Assembly (NCBI GenBank): GCA_951230915.1
Contig: OX579637.1
Span: forward strand, 23,498,001-23,562,000
Reading direction: 5' to 3'
Origin: Antitrichia curtipendula
Taxonomy: Eukaryota; Streptophyta; Bryopsida; Hypnales; Leucodontaceae
DNA length: 64,000 nucleotides
Position 1 is the first letter of the stretch, and the number at the start of each line of letters is the position of its first letter. The position numbers and the translations under genes are program-made. Below the pieces are notes generated by a model that made no database searches, was not told the origin of the DNA, and worked only from the letters and a program-made list of their open reading frames with translations. Below, one piece after another: positions 1 through 11,339 of the stretch.

Positions 1-345
1 GAAAGAGTATTTCCAACGTGTACATTTTCTTAAATTTATAACGTGCACTTATTTAGTGAGTCATGCATTTGTCATTCTCTAAAATACAGGGCTGGACCAT
101 TCTGTTGCGGTTCCAGTACGAATTAATAAAAAATGGGTCGTGATTTGCATGGGGCCATGGAGTTGATAGTAATGGAAAGAGTATTTCCAACTTGTACATT
201 TTCGTAAATTTGTAAGGTGCACTTATTTAGTGACTCATGCATTTGTGATTCTCTAAAATACAGGGCTGGACCATTTTTCTGCGGTTCGAATACAAGTTTA
301 AAAAAATGGGTGGTGATTTGCATGGGGCCATGGATTTGATAGTAA
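1..345 (+). repeat. Two-monomer segment, copy 1 of a 36-monomer-offset duplication
   Basis: It shares rare variants with the segment 6245 bp downstream: ACGTGTACATTTTCTT, GGGTCGTGATTTGC, TTGTAAGGTGCAC and GTGATTCTC. The window begins inside it, so the left end of the duplication is not visible. Confidence 0.75.
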
Positions 346-1189
346 TGGAAAGAATATTTCCAACTTATGCATTTTTTTTAATTTGTAAGGTGCACTTATT
401 TAGTGACCCATGCATTTGTCATTCTCTAAAATACAGGGCTGGACCATTCTTTTGCAGTTCCAATACAGTTGAAAAAAAAATGGGTGGTGATTTGCATGGG
501 GCCATGGATTTGATAGTAATGGAAAGAATATTTCCAGCTTGTAGATTTTTTTTAATTTGTAACATGCACTTATTTAGTGAGTCATGCATTTGTCATTCTC
601 TAAAATACGGGGCTGGAGCATTCTGTTGCGATTCCAGTACGAATTAATAAAAAATGGGTGGTGATTTGGATGGGGCCATGGATTTGATAGTAATGGAAAG
701 AATATTTCCAGCTTGTACATTTTTTTTAGTTTGTAACGTGCACTTATTTAGTGACCCATGCATTTGTCATTCTCTAAAATACAAGGCTTGACCATTCTTC
801 TGCAGTTCCAATTCAGTTTAATAAAAAATGGGTGGTGATTTGCATGGGGCCATGGATTTGATAGTAATGGAAAGCATATTTCCAGCTTGTACATTTTTTT
901 TAATTCATAACGTGCACTTATTTAGTGAGTCATGCATTTGTCATTCTCTAAAATACGGGGCTGGACCATTCTGTTGCGATTCCAGTACGAATTAATAAAA
1001 AATGGGTGGTGATTTGGATGCGGCCATGGATTTGATAGTAATGGAATGAATATTTCCAACTTGTAGATTTTTTCTAATTTGTAACGTGCACTTATTTAGT
1101 GAGTCATGCATTTGTCATTCTCTAAAATACAGGGCTGGACCATTCTTTTGCGGTTCGAATACAAATTTAAAAAAATGGGTGGTGATTTG

Positions 1190-1201
1190 CATGGGGCCAT
1201 G
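1190..1201. other. 12-bp inverted repeat CATGGGGCCATG in the monomer (example copy)
   Basis: CATGG and CCATG are perfect reverse complements around a GG centre, and the block includes the NcoI palindrome CCATGG. It recurs in most monomers. Two recurrent variants break it: GGATGGGGCC in many block 1 copies, and GCATGCGGCC in the b-type copies of blocks 3 and 4. The dyad is seen directly; any function, such as protein binding or cruciform extrusion, is inference. Confidence 0.6.
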
Positions 1202-1240
1202 GATTTGATAGTAATGGAAAGAATATTTCCAGCTTGTACA

Positions 1241-1248
1241 TTTTTTTT
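1241..1248 (+). repeat. Oligo-T tract, variable hotspot of the monomer (example copy)
   Basis: Eight T residues follow TTGTACA. This is the most variable part of the monomer. Forms seen include T8 then AATTTG, TTTTCTTAAATTTG, TTTTTCTAACTTG, ATTATTTTTTATTTATAACG, and the TTTATTTATTTTTATTTA form restricted to the right end of the window. The form present is the quickest visual marker of subfamily. Confidence 0.75.
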
Positions 1249-1272
1249 AATTTATAACGTGCACTTATTTAG

Positions 1273-1279
1273 TGAGTCA
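1273..1279. other. TGAGTCA palindrome, AP-1/GCN4-type sequence (example copy)
   Basis: TGA(G/C)TCA is the core bound by bZIP factors of the AP-1/GCN4 type. Here it sits in GTGAGTCATGCA, overlapping the palindrome ATGCAT. Most monomers carry TGAGTCA or TGACTCA at this position; others carry GTGACCC, AGAAACTC or GTGACGC, which destroy the site. The match is real, but a 7-bp match amplified with a satellite can be chance. Factor binding is untested. Confidence 0.35.
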
Positions 1280-2114
1280 TGCATTTTTCATTCTCTAAAA
1301 TACGGGGCTGGACCATTCTGTTGCGATTCCAGTACGAATTAATAAAAAATGGGTGGTGATTTGGATGGGGCCATGGATTTGATAGTAATGGAAAGAGTAT
1401 TTCCAGCTTGTACATTTTTTTTAGTTTGTATCGTGCACTTATTTAGTGACCCATGCATTTGTCATTCTCTAAAATACAAGGCTTGACCATTCTTCTGCAG
1501 TTCCAATGCAGTTGAAAAAAAAATGGGTGGTGATTTGCATGGGGCCATGGATTTGATAGTAATGGAATGAATATTTCCAACTTGTAGATTTTTTCTAATT
1601 TGTAACGTGCACTTATTTAGTGAGTCATGCATTTGTCATTCTCTAAAATACAGGGCTGGACTATTCATCTGCGGTTCGAATACAAATTTAAAAAAATGGG
1701 TGGTGATTTGCATGGGGCCATGGATTTGATAGTAATGGAATGAATATTTCCAACTTGTAGATTTTTTCTAATTTGTAACGTGCACTTATTTAGTGAGTCA
1801 TGCATTTGTCATTCTCTAAAATACAGGGCTGGACCATTCTTTTGCAGTTCCAATACAGTTGAAAAAAAAATGGGTGGTGATTTGCATGGGGCCATGGATT
1901 TGATAGTAATGGAAAGAGTATTTCCAACTTGTAGATTTTTTTAAATTTGTAACGTGCACTTATTTAGTGAGTCATGCATTTGTCATTCTCTAAAATACCG
2001 GGCTGGACCATTCTTTTCCGGTTCGAATTCAAATTTAAAAAAATGGGTGGTGATTTGCATGCGGCCATTGATTTGATAGTAATGGAAAGAGTATTTCCAA
2101 CTTGTACATTTTTT

Positions 2115-2240
2115 TTAATTTGTCACCTGCACTTATTTAGTGACTCATGCATTTGTCATTCTCTAAAATACAGGGCTGGACTATTCTTTTGCGGTTCGAA
2201 TACAAATTTAAAAAAATGGGTGGTGATTTGTATGGGGCCA
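2115..2240 (+). repeat. Monomer with TTTGTCACCTGCAC, copy 1 (offset 3298 bp)
   Basis: It shares TTTGTCACCTGCAC, GGACTATTCTTTTGCGG and GATTTGTATGGGG with 5413-5538, 19 monomers downstream. Confidence 0.65.
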
Positions 2241-2559
2241 TGGATTTGATAGTAATGGAAAGAGTATTTCCAACTTGTAGATTTTTTATAATTTATAACG
2301 TGCACTTATTTAGTGAGTCATGCATTTGTCATTCTCTAAAATACAGGGCTGGACCATTCTGTTGCGATTCCAGTACGAACTAATAAAAAATGGGTGGTGA
2401 TTTGCATGGGGCCATGGATTTGATAGTAATGGTAAGAATATTTCCAGCTTGTACATTTTTTTTAGTTTGTAACGTGCACTTATTTAGTGACCCATGCATT
2501 TGCATTCTCTAAAAAACAGGGCTGGACCATTCTTTTGCGGTTCGAATACAAATTTAAAA

Positions 2560-2972
2560 AAATGGGTGGTGATTTGCATGGGGCCATGGATTTGATAGTA
2601 ATGGAAAGAGTATTTCCAACTTGTACATTTTTTTTAATTTGTAACGTGCACTTATTTAGTGAGTCATGCATTTGTCATTCTCTAAAATACAGGGCTGGAC
2701 TATATTTTTGCAGTTCGAATACAAATTAAATAAAATGGGTGGTGATTTGCATGGGGCCATGGATTTGATAGTAATGGAAAAAATATTTCTTGCTTGTAGA
2801 TTTTTTTTAATTTATAACGTGCACTTATTTAGTGAGTCATGCATTTGTCATTCTCTAAAATACAGGGCTGGACTATTCTTTTGCGGTTCGAATACAAATT
2901 TAAAAAAATGGGTGCTGATTTGCATGGGGCCATGGATTTGATAGTAATGGAAAGAGTATTTCCAACTTGTAC
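2560..2972 (+). repeat. 2.4-monomer segment, copy 1 (offset 2952 bp)
   Basis: It includes the distinctive GGACTATATTTTTGCAG and GAAAAAATATTTCTTGCTTG variants, which recur together only at 5512-5924, 17 monomers downstream. Confidence 0.75.
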
Positions 2973-3114
2973 ATTATTTTTTATTTATAACGTGCACTTA
3001 TTTAGTGAGTCATGCATTTGTCATTCTCTAAAATACGGGGCTGGACCATTCTGTTGCGATTCCAGTACGAACTAATAAAAAATGGGTGGTGATTTGGATG
3101 GGGCCATGGATTTG

Positions 3115-3635
3115 ATAGTAATGGAAAGAATATTTCCAGCTTGCAGATTTTTTTTAATTTATAACGTGCACTTATTTAGTGAGTCATGCATTTGTCATTA
3201 TCTAAAATACGGGGCTGGACCATTCTATTGCGATTCCAGTACGAACTAATAAAAAATGGGTGGTGATTTGGATGGGGCCATGGATTTGATAGTAATGGAA
3301 AGAATATTTCCAGCTTGTACATTTTTTTTAGTTTGTAACGTGCACTTATTTAGTGACCCATGCATTTGTTATTCTCTAAAATACAGGGCTGGACCATTCT
3401 TCTGCAGTTCCAGTACAATTGAAAAAAAAATGGGTGGTGACTTGCATGGGGCCATGGATTTAATAGTAATGGAACGAGTATTTCCAACTTGTACATTTTT
3501 TTTAATTTGTAACGTGCACTTATTTAGTGAGTCATGCATTTGTCATTCTCTAAAATACCGGGCTGGACCATTCTTTTCCGGTTCGAATAGAAATTTAAAA
3601 AAATGGGTGGTGATTTGCATGGGGCCATGGATTTG
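3115..3635 (+). repeat. 3-mer tandem duplication, unit 1 (521 bp)
   Basis: The three monomers are ordered as: one with CATTATCTAAAATACGGGG and GATTCCAGTACGAACTAAT; one with GATTTGGATGG and CCAGCTTGTACA; and one with CCAGTACAATTG. The following 521 bp repeat the same order. The middle monomer type recurs near 8111, 25 monomers downstream of the second unit. Confidence 0.75.
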
Positions 3636-4156
3636 ATAGTAATGGAAAGAATATTTCCAGCTTGCAGATTTTTTTTAATTTATAACGTGCACTTATTTAG
3701 TGAGTCATGCATTTGTCATTATCTAAAATACGGGGCTGGACCATTCTATTGCGATTCCAGTACGAGCTAATAAGAAATGGGTGGTGATTTGGATGGGGCC
3801 ATGGATTTGATAGTAATGGAAAGAATATTTCCAGCTTGTACATTTTTTTTAGTTTGTAACGTGCACTTATTTAGTGACCCATGCATTTGTCATTCTCTAA
3901 AATACAAAGCTGGACCATTCTTTTGCAGTTCCAGTACAATTGAAAAAAAAATGGGTGGTGACTTGCATGGGGCCATGGATTTGATAGTAATGGAAAGAAT
4001 ATTTCCAACTTGTAGGTTTTTTTTAATTTGTAACGTGCACTTATTTAGTGAGTCATGCATTTGTCATTCTCTAAAATACAGGGCTGGACCATTCTTTTGC
4101 GGTTCGAATACAAATTTAAAAAAATGGGTGGTGATTTGGATGGGGCCATGGATTTG
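3636..4156 (+). repeat. 3-mer tandem duplication, unit 2 (521 bp)
   Basis: It follows unit 1 directly. Private changes include GAGCTAATAAGAAATGG for GAACTAATAAAAAATGG, and GTAGGTTTTTTTTAATTTG in the last monomer. Confidence 0.75.
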
Positions 4157-5020
4157 ATAGTAATGGAATGAGTATTTCCAACTTGCAGATTTTTTTTAAT
4201 TTGTAACGTGCACTTATTTAGTGAGTCATGCATTTGTCATTCTCTAAAATACAGGGCTGGACCATTCTTTTGCGGTTCGAATACAAATTTAAAAAAATGG
4301 GTGGTGACTTGCATGGGGCCATGGATTTGATAGTAATGGAAAGAGTATTTCCAACTTGCAGATATTTTTTAATTTATAACGTGCACTTATTTAGTGAGTC
4401 ATGCATTTGTCATTGTCTAAAATACGGGGCTGGACCATTCTATTGCGATTCCAGTACGAGCTAATAAGAAATGGGTGGTGATTTGCATGGGGCCATGGAT
4501 TTGATAGTAATGGAAAGAATATTTCCAGCTTGTACATTTTTTTTAGTTTGGAACGTGCACTCATTTAGTGACCCATGCATTTGTCATTCTCTAAAATACA
4601 GGGCTGGACCATTCTGTTGCAGTTCGAATACAAATTAAATAAAATGGGTGGTGATTTGCATGGGGCCATTGATTTGATAGTAATGGAAAGAATATTTCCA
4701 ACTTATGCATTTTTTTCTTAAATTTGTAACGTGCACTTATTTAGTGACTCATGCATTTGTCATTCTCTAAAATACAGGGCTGGACTATTCTTTTGCGGTT
4801 CGAATACAAATTTAAAAAAATGGGTGGTGATTTGTATGGGGCCATGGATTTGATAGTAATGGAAAGAGTATTTCCAACTTGTACATTTTTTTTAATTTGT
4901 AACGTGCACTTATTTAGTGAGTCATGCATTTGTCATTCTCTAAAATACAGGGCTAGACCATTCTGTTGCGGTTCCAGTACGAGTTAATAAAAAATGGTTG
5001 TTGATTTGCATGGGGCCATG

Positions 5021-5262
5021 GATTTGATAGTAATGGAAAGAGTATTTCCAACTTGTACATTTTTTTAAATTTGTAAGGTGCACTTATTTAGTGACTCATG
5101 CATTTGTGATTCTCTAAAATACAGGGCTGGACCATTTTTCTGCGGTTCGAATACAAGTTTAAAAAAATGGGTGGTGATTTGCATGGGGCCATGGATTTGA
5201 TAGTAATGGAAAGAATATTTCCAACTTATGCATTTTTTTTAAATTGTAAGGTGCACTTATTT
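5021..5262 (+). repeat. Third copy of the TTGTAAGGTGCAC / GTGATTCTC monomer
   Basis: It matches 160-401 at an offset of 4861 bp (28 monomers), including TTGTAAGGTGCAC, GTGATTCTC and the downstream CAACTTATGCATTTTT monomer. Three copies of this rare type, at about 217, 5078 and 6461, show that block 1 was shuffled by exchanges of different lengths. Confidence 0.7.
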
Positions 5263-5412
5263 AGTGACCCATGCATTTGTCATTCTCTAAAATACAAGGC
5301 TGGACCATTCTTTTGCAGTTCCAATACAGTTGAAAAAAAAATGGGTGGTGATTTGCATGGGGCCATGGATTTGATAGTAATGGAATGAATATTTCCAACT
5401 TGTACATTTTTT

Positions 5413-5538
5413 TTAATTTGTCACCTGCACTTATTTAGTGACTCATGCATTTGTCATTCTCTAAAATACAGGGCTGGACTATTCTTTTGCGGTTCGAATA
5501 CAAATTTAAAAAAATGGGTGGTGATTTGTATGGGGCCA
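5413..5538 (+). repeat. Monomer with TTTGTCACCTGCAC, copy 2
   Basis: It matches 2115-2240 through the same three rare variants. The GATTTGTATGGGG monomer also occurs near 4830, 694 bp (4 monomers) upstream of this copy. Confidence 0.65.
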
Positions 5539-5924
5539 TGGATTTGATAGTAATGGAAAGAGTATTTCCAACTTGTACATTTTTTTTAATTTGTAACGTG
5601 CACTTATTTAGTGAGTCATGCATTTGTCATTCTCTAAAATACAGGGCTGGACTATATTTTTGCAGTTCGAATACAAATTAAATAAAATGGGTGGTGATTT
5701 GCATGGGGCCATGGATTTGATAGTAATGGAAAAAATATTTCTTGCTTGTAGATTTTTTTTAATTTATAACGTGCACTTATTTAGTCAGTCATGCATTTGT
5801 CATTCTCTAAAATACAGGGCTGGACTATTCTTTTGCGGTTCGAATACAAATTGAAAAAAATGGGTGCTGATTTGCATGGGGCCATGGATTTGATAGTAAT
5901 GGAAAGAGTATTTCCAACTTGTAC
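5512..5924 (+). repeat. 2.4-monomer segment, copy 2
   Basis: Copy of 2560-2972. Private differences include TTTAGTCAGTCATGC near 5782, which breaks the TGAGTCA palindrome. Confidence 0.75.
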
Positions 5925-6245
5925 ATTCTTTTTAATTTGTAACGTGCACTTATTTAGTGACCCATGCATTTGCATACTCTAAAATACAAGGCTGGACCAT
6001 TCTTTTGCAGTTCGAATACAAATTGAAAAAAATGGGTGTTGATTTGCATGGGGCCATGGATTTGATAGTAATGGAAAGAATATTTCGAACTTGTACATTT
6101 TTTTTAATTTGTAACGTGCACTTATTTAGTGACCCTTGCATTTGCATTCTCTAAAATACAGGGATGGACCATTCTTTTGCAATTCCAATACAAATTAAAT
6201 GAAATGGGTGGTGATTTGCATGGGGCCATGGATTTGATAGTAATG

Positions 6246-6589
6246 GAAAGAGTATTTCCAACGTGTACATTTTCTTAAATTTATAACGTGCACTTATTTA
6301 GTGAGTCATGCATTTGTCATTCTCTAAAATACAGGGTGGACCATTCTGTTGCGGTTCCAGTACGAATTAATAAAAAATGGGTCGTGATTTGCATGGGGCC
6401 ATGGATTTGATAGTAATGGAAAGAGTATTTCCAACTTGTACATTTTCTTAAATTTGTAAGGTGCACTTATTTAATGACTCATGCATTTGTGATTCTCTAA
6501 AATACAGGGCTGGACCATTTTTCTGCGGTTCGAATACAAGTTTAAAAAAATGGATGGTGATTTGCATGGGGCCATGGATTTGATAGTAA
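6246..6589 (+). repeat. Two-monomer segment, copy 2 of the 36-monomer-offset duplication
   Basis: It matches the left edge of the window with the same rare variants. Differences include a one-base deletion (CAGGGTGGACC for CAGGGCTGGACC, near 6333-6340) and TTTAATGACTC for TTTAGTGACTC. The match fades after about 6590. Confidence 0.75.
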
Positions 6590-8799
6590 TGGAATGAATA
6601 TTTCCAACTTGTACATTCTTTTTAGTTTGTAACGTGCACTTATTTAGTGAGTCATGCATTTGTCATTCTCTAAAATACAAGGCTGGACCATTCTTTTGCA
6701 GTTCCAATACAGTTGAAAAAAAAATGGGTGGTGATTTGCATGGGGCCATGGATTTGATAGTAATGGAAAGAATATTTCCAACTTGTACATTCTTTTTAAT
6801 TTGTAACGTGCACTTATTTAGTGAGTCATGCATTTGTCATTCTCTAAAATACAGGGCTGGACTATTCTGTTGCGGTTCCACTACAAATTTAAAAAAATGG
6901 GTGGTAATATGCATCGGGCCATGGATATGATAGCAATGGAATGAATATTTCCAACTTGTACATTTTTTTTAATTTGTAACGTGCACTTATTTAGTGAGTC
7001 ATGCATTTGTCATTCTCTAAAATACAGGGCTGGACCATTCTTTTGCGGTTCGAATACAAATTTAAAAAAATGGGTGGTGATTTGCATGCGGCCATGGATT
7101 TGATAGTAATGGAAAGAATATTTCCAACTTATACATTTTTTTTAATTTGTAACGTGCACTTATTTAGTGAGTCATGCATTTGTCATTCTCTAAAATACAA
7201 GGCTGGACCATTCTTTTGCAGTTCCAGTACAATTGAAAAAAAAATGGGTGGTCACTTGCATGGGGCCTTGGATTTGATAGTAATGGAAAGAGTATTTCCA
7301 ACTTGTACATTTTTTTTAATTTGTAACGTGCACTTATTTAGTGAGTCATGCATTTGTCATTCTCTAAAATACAGGGCTGGACCATTTTTCTGCGGTTCGA
7401 ATACAAGTTTAAAAAACTGGTGGAGATTTGCATGGGGCCATGGATTTGATAGTAATGGAAAGAATATTTCCAGCTTGTAGATTTTTTTTAATTTATAACG
7501 TGCCTTTATTTAGTGAGTCATGCATTTGTCATTCTCTAAAATACGGGGCTGGACCATTCTGTTGCGATTCCAGTACGAACTAATAAAAAATGGGTGGTGA
7601 TTTGGATGGGGCCATGGATTTGATAGTAATGGAAAGAATATTTCCAGCTTGTACATTTTTTTTAGTTTGGAACGTGCACTTATTTAGTGACCCATGCATT
7701 TGTCATTCTCTAAAATACAAGGCTTGACCATTCTTCTGCAGTTCCAGTACAATTGAAAAAAAAACGGGTGGTGACTTGCATGGGGCCATTAATTTAATAG
7801 TAATGGAAAGAGTATTTCCAACTTGTAGATTTTTTTTAATTTGTATTGTGCACTTATTTAGTGAGTCATGCATTTGTCATTCTCTAAAATACCGGGCTGG
7901 ACCATTCTTTTCCGGTTCGAATACAAATTTAAAAAAATGGGTGGTGATTTGCATGGGGCCATAGATTTGATAGTAATGGAAAGAGTATTTCCAACTTGTA
8001 CATTTTCTTAAATTTGTAACGTGCACTTATTTAGTGAGTCATGCATTTGTCATTATCTAAAATACGGGGCTGGACCATTCTATTGCGATTCCAGTACAAA
8101 CTAATAAAAAATGGGTGGTGATTTGGATGGGGCCATGGATTTGATAGTAATGGAAAGAATATTTCCAGCTTGTACATTTTTTTTAGTTTGTAACGTGCAC
8201 TTATTTAGTGACGCATGCATTTGTCATTCTCTAAAATACAAGGCTGGACCATTCTTTTGCAGTTCCAGTACAATTGAAAAAAAAATGGGTGGTGACTTGC
8301 ATGGGGCCATGGATTTGATAGTAATGGAAAGAGTATTTCCAACTTGTAGGTTTTTTTTAATGTGTAACGTGCACTTATTTAGTGAGTCATGCATTTGTCA
8401 TTCTTTAAAATACAGGGCTGGACCATTTTTCTGCGGTTCGAATACAAGTTTAAAAAACTGGTGGTGATTTGCATGGGGCCATGGATTTGATAGTAATGGA
8501 AAGAATATTTCCAGCTTGTAGATTTTTTTTAATTTATAACGTGCACTTATTTAGTGACCCATGCATTTGTCATTCTCTAAAATACAAGGCTTGACCATTC
8601 TTCTGCAGTTCCAGTACAATTGAAAAAAAAATGGGTGGTGATTTGCATGGGGCCATGGATTTGATAGTAATGGAATGAATATTTTCAATTTGTACATTTT
8701 CTTAAATTTGTAACGTGGACTTATTTAGTGAGTCATGCATTTGTCATTCTCTAAAATACAGGGCTGGACCATTTTGTTGCGGTTCCAATACAAATTTTA

Positions 8800-9498
8800 A
8801 AAAAATGGGTGGTGATTTGCATGGGGCCATGGATTTGATAGTAATGGAAAGAATATTTCCAGCTTGCAGATTTTTTTTAATTTATAACGTGCACTTATTT
8901 AGTGAGTCATGCATTTGTCATTATCTAAAATATGGGGCTGGACCATTCTCTTGCGATTCCAGTACGAGCTAATAAAAAATGGGTGGTGCTTTGCATGGGG
9001 CCATGGATTTGATAGTAATGGAAAGAATATTTCCAGCTTGTACATTTTTTTTAGTTTGTAACGTGCACTTATTTAATGACCCATGCATTTGTCATTCTCT
9101 AAAATACAAGGCTGGACCATTCTTTTGCAGTTCCAGTACAATTGAAAAAAAAAAATGGGTGGTGACTTGCATGGGGCCATGGATTTGATAGTAATGGAAA
9201 GAATATTTCCAGCTTGTACATTTTTTTTAGTTTGTAACGTGCACTTATTTAATGACCCATGCATTTGTCATTCTCTAAAATACAAGGCTGGACCATTCTT
9301 TTGCAGTTCCAGTACAATTGAAAAAAAAAAATGGGTGGTGACTTGCATGGGGCCATGGATTTGATAGTAATGGAAAGAGTATTTTCAACTTGTAGGTTTT
9401 TTTTAATTTGTAACGTGCACTTATTTAGTGACTCATGCATTTGTCATTCTCTAAAATACAGGGCTGGACCATTCTGTTGCGGGTCCAATACAAATTTG
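8800..9498 (+). repeat. 4-mer HOR, unit 1 (699 bp)
   Basis: It contains two successive 176-bp monomers, each with an 11-A run before TGGGTGGTGACTTGC, and a monomer with GGGTGGTGCTTTGC. The same order repeats 699 bp later. The long A runs explain why this unit exceeds four times 173. Confidence 0.85.
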
Positions 9499-10197
9499 AA
9501 AAAATGGGTGGTGATTTGCATGGGGCCATGGATTTGATAGTAATGGAAAGAATATTTCCAGCTTGCAGATTTTTTTTAATTTATAACGTGCACTTATTTA
9601 GTGAGTCATGCATTTGTCATTATCTAAAATATGGGGCTGGACCATTCTCTTGCGATTCCAGTACGAGCTAATAAAAAATGGGTGGTGCTTTGCATGGGGC
9701 CATGGATTTGATAGTAATGGAAAGAATATTTCCAGCTTGTACATTTTTTTTAGTTTGTAACGTGCACTTATTTAATGACCCATGCATTTGTCATTCTCTA
9801 AAATACAAGGCTGGACCATTCTTTTGCAGTTCCAGTACAATTGAAAAAAAAAAATGGGTGGTGACTTGCATGGGGCCATGGATTTGATAGTAATGGAAAG
9901 AATATTTCCAGCTTGTACATTTTTTTTAGTTTGTAACGTGCACTTATTTAATGACCCATGCATTTGTCATTCTCTAAAATACAAGGCTGGACCATTCTTT
10001 TGCAGTTCCAGTACAATTGAAAAAAAAAAATGGGTGGTGACTTGCATGGGGCCATGGATTTGATAGTAATGGAAAGAGTATTTTCAACTTGTAGGTTTTT
10101 TTTAATTTGTAACGTGCACTTATTTAGTGACTCATGCATTTGTCATTCTCTAAAATACAGGGCTGGACCATTCTGTTGCGGGTCCAATACAAATTTG
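9499..10197 (+). repeat. 4-mer HOR, unit 2 (699 bp)
   Basis: It looks almost identical to unit 1 by eye, including both 176-bp A-run monomers. It ends with the same GTTGCGGGTCCAATAC variant that closes unit 1 (9477 and 10176). Confidence 0.85.
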
Positions 10198-10550
10198 AAA
10201 AAATGGGTGGTGATTTGCATGGGGCCATGGATTTGATAGTAATGGAAAGAATATTTCCAGCTTGTACATTTTTTTTAGTTTGTAACGTGCACTTATTTAG
10301 TGACCCATGCATTTGTCATTCTCTAAAATACAAGGCTGGACCATTCTTTTGCAGTTCCAGTACAATTGAAAAAAAAATGGGTGGTGACTTGCATGGGGCC
10401 ATGGATTTGATAGTAATGGAAAGAGTATTTCCAACTTGTACATTTTCTTAAATTTGTCACGTGCACTTATTTAGTGAGTCATGCATTTGTCATTCTCTAA
10501 AATACCGGGCTGGACCATTCTTTTGCGGTTCGAATACAAATTTAAAAAAA

Positions 10551-11115
10551 TGGGTGGTGATTTGCATGGGGCCATGGATTTGATAGTAATGGAAAGAATA
10601 TTTCCAGCTTGCAGATTTTTTTTAATTTATAACGTGCACTTATTTAGTGAGTCATGCATTTGTCATTATCTAAAATATGGGGCTGGACCATTCTCTTGCG
10701 ATTCCAGTACGAGCTAATAAAAAATGGGTGGTGCTTTGCATGGGGCCATGGATTTGATAGTAATGGAAAGAATATTTCCAGCTTGTACATTTTTTTTAGT
10801 TTGTAACGTGCACTTATTTAATGACCCATGCATTTGTCATTCTCTAAAATACAAGGCTGGACCATTCTTTTGCAGTTCCAGTACAATTGAAAAAAAAAAA
10901 TGGGTGGTGACTTGCATGGGGCCATGGATTTGATAGTAATGGAAAGAATATTTCCAGCTTGTACATTTTTTTTAGTTTGTAACGTGCACTTATTTAATGA
11001 CCCATGCATTTGTCATTCTCTAAAATACAAGGCTGGACCATTCTTTTGCAGTTCCAGTACAATTGAAAAAAAAAAATGGGTGGTGACTTGCATAGGGCCA
11101 TGGATTTGATAGGAA
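10551..11115 (+). repeat. 4-mer HOR, partial unit 3 (about 565 bp)
   Basis: It repeats the GGGTGGTGCTTTGC and double A-run monomers at 1046 bp (6 monomers) from unit 2, then diverges near 11115, where the last copy has CATAGGGCC and ATAGGAATGG. Confidence 0.8.
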
Positions 11116-11339
11116 TGGAAAGAATATTTCCAGCTTGTAGATTTTTTTTAATTTATAACGTGCACTTATTTAGTGAGTCATGCATTTGTCATTCTCTAAA
11201 ATACGGGGCTGGACCATTCTATTGCGATTCCAGTACGAACTAATAAAAAATGGGTGGTGATTTGGATGGGGCCATGGATTTGATAGTAATGGAAAGAATA
11301 TTTCCAGCTTGTACATTTTTTTTAGTTTGTAACGTGCAC

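Larger units (their letters stand above)
1175..1348 (+). repeat. Representative single monomer (174 bp)
   Basis: Chosen as a readable reference copy, phased at ATGGGTGGTG. In consensus numbering (1-173) the parts are: CATGGGGCCATG dyad at 16-27, GGAAAGAATATTTCC near 42-56, oligo-T at 67-74, ACGTGCAC near 83-90, TGAGTCA at 99-105, a strongly conserved stretch at about 104-140, the GCGG block near 149-152, and an A-rich junction at about 161-173. Variation between copies concentrates in the oligo-T stretch (65-80) and the A-rich junction. The consensus holds only two CpG dinucleotides. Confidence 0.9.
1..11339 (+). repeat. Block 1: diverse satellite subdomain
   Basis: It is marked by monomers with GATTCCAGTACGAA(C/T)TAATA and GATTTGGATGG, by CAGTTCCAGTACAATTG followed by long A runs, and by TTTCCAGCTTG. 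Neighbouring monomers differ clearly, and only local 3-mer and 4-mer duplications are tidy. Long-range offsets here (4861 bp for 28 monomers, 6245 bp for 36) give about 173.5 bp per monomer, longer than in the middle of the window. No gene or unique sequence is present. Confidence 0.8.

Noticed and set aside
7001..7480. Longest open reading frame, 159 codons on the + strand, with similar 62-130 codon frames on both strands throughout.
   Set aside because: The same peptide recurs with each monomer, runs across monomer boundaries, appears on both strands, and breaks or fuses with single-base indels. A 173-bp period is not a multiple of three. Length tracks monomer indels, not selection, so no CDS is called.
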